Origin: a virus
DNA: 24,244 bases
Virus record (IMG/VR): IMGVR_UViG_3300015242_000427
Location: 1-24,244 of that record
Reading direction: 5' to 3' (one strand)
The translations under genes and the position numbers were made by a program. Below the pieces are notes generated by a model. The model ran no database searches. It was given only the letters and a program-made list of their open reading frames with translations, and was not told where the DNA came from. This document shows positions 22,463 to 24,244 of this stretch, one piece after another (the first letter of the stretch is position 1; each line of letters opens with the position of its first letter).

Positions 22463-22633
22463 CTATTCGCCGGAAGGTCGATAGTGACGCTTGATGTCGG
22501 CTGCCACCTCTTCGTCGGTCATGTGCGCGTAACCGCGCCCCAGTTCATCCTCGAAGCTCACGCCGTGAGCGCCCGCTGCTGCCTCGCGCGCTTCACGGCG
22601 CTTGCGTTGCTGGCGTTGCTTGTCGGTCTCCAT
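22463..22633 (-). CDS. Small charged helical protein, 56 residues
   Basis: ATG 22633 is preceded by CAGGAGGG, one of the best ribosome sites in the window. The product is METDKQRQQRKRREAREAA at the start, strongly basic and helical, then acidic (TDEEVAADIKRHYRP). It lies directly before the hairpin and the large terminase gene. Function unknown. Confidence 0.75.
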   Translation of the reverse strand: METDKQRQQRKRREAREAAAGAHGVSFEDELGRGYAHMTDEEVAADIKRHYRPSGE

Positions 22634-22650
22634 CTCGTCCCTCCTGACTG

Positions 22651-22668
22651 TAAAGAAAGGTTTCTTTA
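22651..22668. repeat. A/T-rich palindrome TAAAGAAA-GG-TTTCTTTA
   Basis: Two perfect 8-nt arms flank a 2-nt centre in the short gap between the 22690-22914 gene and the 22463-22633 gene. The A/T content stands out from the GC-rich surroundings. It could be a protein-binding site or a weak RNA stem just upstream of the ribosome site. Confidence 0.6.
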
Positions 22669-22689
22669 GCGCTGCCGCTACTTCTGCTG

Positions 22690-22914
22690 TTACTTCTGCC
22701 GGTTCATCTTCTGCGTCACTCGCCGGCGCTGCTTCGGCGTGAGGTCAGCGGGGTCGCCCGGCTCATTCGAAAAGCGCGCTAGCCTGGTGTTCAGCTCCAT
22801 GTCGTTCAGCGCGTACGCCATCACCTCCTTTGTCATGGTGCTCCGGCCGGCCAGTTCCACCTCGCGAGCTTCCTGCTCAAGTGCGGCCTTAGTGATGTCC
22901 TTACGCTTCGCCAT
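22690..22914 (-). CDS. Small helical protein, 74 residues
   Basis: ATG 22914 with AAGGAG 7 nt upstream gives a Lys/Arg/Glu-rich protein (MAKRKDITKAALEQEAREVE start). Residues 28-48 (STMTKEVMAYALNDMELNTR) look like a helical pair, and the C-terminus (TPKQRRRVTQKMNRQK) is strongly basic. It starts 2 nt after the upstream stop. It might bind nucleic acid, but no known motif is visible. Confidence 0.7.
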   Translation of the reverse strand: MAKRKDITKAALEQEAREVELAGRSTMTKEVMAYALNDMELNTRLARFSNEPGDPADLTPKQRRRVTQKMNRQK

Positions 22915-22916
22915 CG

Positions 22917-23102
22917 TCAGACTCCTTGGATCTTGTGGGCACGGTTCATGTCCGTGATGCTCCGAATCAAAGCCCAGCAGCCCGGCCCGTCGCATCCGAT
23001 GTAGCCACCGATGGCGTTGCGCTGAGCCGTGAGATGAAACTCCGACTCGCGCTGCGCCGCAGCCTCGGCGCGCTCCGCTTTGCGTTTCTGCATCTCATTC
23101 AC
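22917..23102 (-). CDS. Small protein with CDGPGC motif, probably leaderless
   Basis: GTG 23102 lies 6 nt from a TAGTCT -10, in line with the other leaderless genes; ATG 23093 is an alternative. The 61 residues are a basic helix (MQKRKAERAEAAAQRESEFH) followed by a GCDGPGCWALIRS segment. The pair of Cys could coordinate metal with nearby His. It is the first of three small genes leading to the large terminase. Confidence 0.65.
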   Translation of the reverse strand: MNEMQKRKAERAEAAAQRESEFHLTAQRNAIGGYIGCDGPGCWALIRSITDMNRAHKIQGV

Positions 23103-23108
23103 GTTATT

Positions 23109-23140
23109 AGACTACACGTCATCAGTTCATATTTCCACTG
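23109..23140 (-). promoter_or_regulatory. Probable leaderless promoter with operator, weaker variant
   Basis: On the minus strand: -35 TGGAAA (23132-23137), 17-nt spacer, -10 TAGTCT (23109-23114), 6 nt to GTG 23102. The operator CAGTTCATATTTCCACTG is at 23123-23140, overlapping -35 rather than lying mainly in the spacer. The -35 matches TTGACA at four of six positions. Confidence 0.55.
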
Positions 23141-23161
23141 ATGTGAGATACTGCACAGAGC

Positions 23162-23190
23162 TTGCCAGTGCAGATTCGCACTGCTACAAT
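23162..23190 (+). promoter_or_regulatory. Leaderless promoter with perfect palindromic operator
   Basis: On the plus strand: -35 TTGCCA (23162-23167), 17-nt spacer, -10 TACAAT (23185-23190), then 6 nt to ATG 23197. The element CAGTGCAGATTCGCACTG (23166-23183) has perfect 6-bp arms. This is the best sigma-70-like promoter in the window. Confidence 0.88.
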
Positions 23191-23196
23191 TTAGGT

Positions 23197-23460
23197 ATGA
23201 CGAAGACGCAGATCGCGAAGCAGATCAAAGCAAGCTACCGGAAGTCACACGAAGCCGGCGAGTGGATGTCGGTGGTGGACTTCGCGGAGCAGGTCGACTA
23301 CACGCCGACTCAGATCGCGGAAGCGCTCATCCACCTCGCGCGCACGGACGACCGGTTCAACCTGGTTCCGGAGAGCAACCAGAAGATCCTCACGGACATG
23401 GACCACGCGTACGCAGTGCACTTCGGAGGACAGGAGAAGCACCTGTACTGCTGGTTTTGA
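23197..23460 (+). CDS. Winged-helix-like small protein, moron-like single gene
   Basis: The only rightward gene in the right 22 kb encodes 87 residues. The N-terminus is a basic helix (TKTQIAKQIKASYRKSHEAG), followed by VVDFAEQVDYTPTQIAEAL, which fits a helix-turn-helix, then a possible wing (NLVPESNQKILT and HYLYCW-like end, read as KHLYCWF). It has its own promoter and terminator, in the opposite orientation to its neighbours. The leaderless start at ATG 23197 follows from the 6-nt distance to the -10. It may be a DNA-binding regulator of the shared operator, but this is inference. Confidence 0.75.
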   Translation: MTKTQIAKQIKASYRKSHEAGEWMSVVDFAEQVDYTPTQIAEALIHLARTDDRFNLVPESNQKILTDMDHAYAVHFGGQEKHLYCWF

Positions 23461-23468
23461 GCAGTGCG

Positions 23469-23490
23469 GCCCCGGGCAACTGGGGCTTTT
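23469..23490 (+). terminator. Intrinsic terminator of the rightward gene
   Basis: GCCCC (23469-23473), an 8-nt loop and GGGGC (23482-23486) are followed by TTTT (23487-23490). It begins 9 nt after the stop of the 23197-23460 gene. Confidence 0.82.
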
Positions 23491-23502
23491 CTGTGCGCGC
23501 GA

Positions 23503-23518
23503 ATGGGAGCGCTCCCAT
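23503..23518. promoter_or_regulatory. 16-bp perfect palindrome containing a CebR-type operator
   Basis: ATGGGAGCGCTCCCAT is a gapless palindrome. Its inner 14 bp, TGGGAGCGCTCCCA (23504-23517), equal the operator reported for CebR, a LacI-family regulator of cellobiose/cellulose use in Streptomyces. It is placed between two convergent terminators, not at an obvious promoter. Confidence 0.6.
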
Positions 23519-23520
23519 GA

Positions 23521-23556
23521 CAGCATAGAAAGAGAGCCGGCACCCAGTGGATGCCG
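23521..23556 (-). terminator. Probable leftward terminator
   Basis: On the minus strand CGGCATCC, a 3-nt loop and GGGTGCCG (23538-23556) form an 8-bp stem with one G-T pair, followed by a pyrimidine-rich run containing CTCTCTTTCT. It lies 11 nt after the stop of the 23568-23729 gene. Confidence 0.65.
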
Positions 23557-23567
23557 ACTCGTTGTTG

Positions 23568-23729
23568 CTACTTGCTCTCGCGCTCCAACCGCTGGCGCTC
23601 AGCCGCCGTTGCCTTCTGCGCTTCGATCTCCGCTCGCGTCCCCTCCACGAAACTCTGACCGCGGCGAAGTCGGTGCTTGCTGTCCAGAATTGCAGCAGCT
23701 TCGCGCTGCTCCTTACTGTGTCTCGGCAT
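23568..23729 (-). CDS. Small charged protein from a leaderless promoter, 53 residues
   Basis: ATG 23729 is 6 nt from the TAGGCT -10. The product (MPRHSKEQREAAAILDSKHR start) is helical, basic and rich in Glu, Gln, Arg, with a repeated AE..... coiled pattern towards the end. It lies between the small terminase gene and the probable leftward terminator. Function unknown. Confidence 0.7.
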   Translation of the reverse strand: MPRHSKEQREAAAILDSKHRLRRGQSFVEGTRAEIEAQKATAAERQRLERESK

Positions 23730-23735
23730 ACGCTA

Positions 23736-23764
23736 AGCCTATCAGTTCAGATGTGAACTGTCTA
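23736..23764 (-). promoter_or_regulatory. Leaderless promoter with perfect palindromic operator
   Basis: On the minus strand: -35 TAGACA (23759-23764), 17-nt spacer, -10 TAGGCT (23736-23741), 6 nt to ATG 23729. The operator CAGTTCAGATGTGAACTG (23743-23760) has perfect 6-bp arms. The -35 includes the TAG stop codon of the small terminase gene. Confidence 0.8.
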
Positions 23765-24244
23765 GCTCAGTTCCTCCGGATCAACGCCAACAATCTCATA
23801 CTTGATGGCGCCGGAGATCTCCGCCTTGATCGCGCTGTCCACGCCCATGAGCTTGCGCGTGTGCTCGCCCATCTTGGCCGCTGTCTCGATCGCACGTAGC
23901 CGGCCAGTGTAGTCGCGCACCAACTCCCCGTTGTCGTCGTACGCGATGCTACCGTCTTTGCCAACGAACACGGGAGCCGGCACGAGATCTGCGATTTCCA
24001 GTGCGCGCCGCTGCAACTCACGGTACAAGTCGATGGACTCTTGACGCATCGCGTCCATGTCCACGGTCGGGATACTGGCGCGCGCATCCGCAAGGATCTG
24101 ACTGACGCGCATGGTGGAAATTTGAAACTCTTCGCCGATGTCTTCCATCGTGCGCTGATAGATCGTATAAGCGCGCCAGATAGCGCCGTCGCGACCTTCG
24201 AGCCGACTGGCCTTCCGCGCCCCGCCATCCCGCTTCTCTGCCAT
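23762..24244 (-). CDS. Terminase small subunit candidate (HTH protein)
   Basis: The 160-residue protein starts at the last base of the window, so its upstream signals are not visible. Residues 20-56 form a helix-turn-helix (AIWRAYTIYQRTMEDIGEEF, then ISTMRVSQILADARA), similar to sigma region 4 or small terminase DNA-binding domains. A central helical region (QESIDLYRELQRRALEIADL) and a late RLRAIETAAKMGEHTRKLMG helix could drive ring formation. Gene order supports a small terminase: the large terminase lies about 1.3 kb downstream, but with six small genes in between, which is unusual. Confidence 0.7.
   Translation of the reverse strand: MAEKRDGGARKASRLEGRDGAIWRAYTIYQRTMEDIGEEFQISTMRVSQILADARASIPTVDMDAMRQESIDLYRELQRRALEIADLVPAPVFVGKDGSIAYDDNGELVRDYTGRLRAIETAAKMGEHTRKLMGVDSAIKAEISGAIKYEIVGVDPEELS

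Noticed and set aside
1-24244. tRNA genes, CRISPR arrays, integrase with attachment site, insertion sequences
   Set aside because: I looked for cloverleaf-like arms, regular spaced repeats, recombinase motifs and transposase motifs and saw none that could be supported.

Overview
The window reads as part of a GC-rich siphovirus genome that infects an actinobacterium, most likely a Streptomyces-like host. The evidence is a complete HK97-type head and long-tail gene set, a WhiB-like regulator (a family restricted to actinobacteria and their phages), and many small actinophage-style zinc-ribbon proteins. No integrase, tRNA, CRISPR array or ribosomal RNA was seen. All names come from reading motifs and gene order by eye; no database search was run.

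Layout. Positions 1-1790 (+ strand) hold four tightly packed genes: a GIY-YIG-like nuclease, a WhiB-like protein with an internally duplicated Cys-rich N-terminus, and two small unknowns. They end at a strong hairpin (1798-1830) that also faces the end of the long leftward block. Everything from 1844 to 24244 except one gene is on the minus strand, so the functional order runs right to left: small terminase (24244), large terminase, a group of small genes, portal, ClpP-like protease, major capsid protein, head decoration and completion proteins, head-tail adaptor and connectors, tail tube paralogues, a frameshifted tail assembly chaperone, tape measure, tail hub, minor tail protein, GH25-like endolysin, and three small membrane proteins (holin candidates). 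Many genes overlap by ATGA, TGATG or TAATG, as expected of one long late operon.

The most interesting part is 20.5-23.8 kb around the terminase genes. Small genes here are preceded by a repeated promoter unit: a TTGCCA-like -35, a 17-nt spacer, a TAGGCT-like -10, and exactly 6 nt to the start codon, so the transcripts should be leaderless. Each unit carries an 18-bp imperfect palindrome (consensus CAGTTCAKATNNGMACTG). In four units it covers the spacer and the inner edge of -35; in the fifth and weakest it sits over -35 itself. I count five copies, on both strands. This looks like a small phage regulon under one repressor or activator. One + strand gene (23197-23460, winged-helix-like) has the best promoter, a perfect palindrome and its own terminator, and is a moron-like unit. 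A 60-nt promoter block is duplicated on both sides of one small gene, and the downstream copy carries leftover codons of the large terminase, which records how that gene entered or was duplicated. An exact match to the Streptomyces CebR operator sequence (TGGGAGCGCTCCCA) lies between two convergent terminators at 23504-23517.

Other points of note are a canonical -1 slippery heptamer (CCCTTTG) in the tail chaperone gene, a 12-bp hairpin directly after the capsid gene, a 12-bp hairpin over the large terminase start, a second coding-like frame inside a holin-like gene, and a Cys/His-rich insertion in the large terminase ATPase domain.
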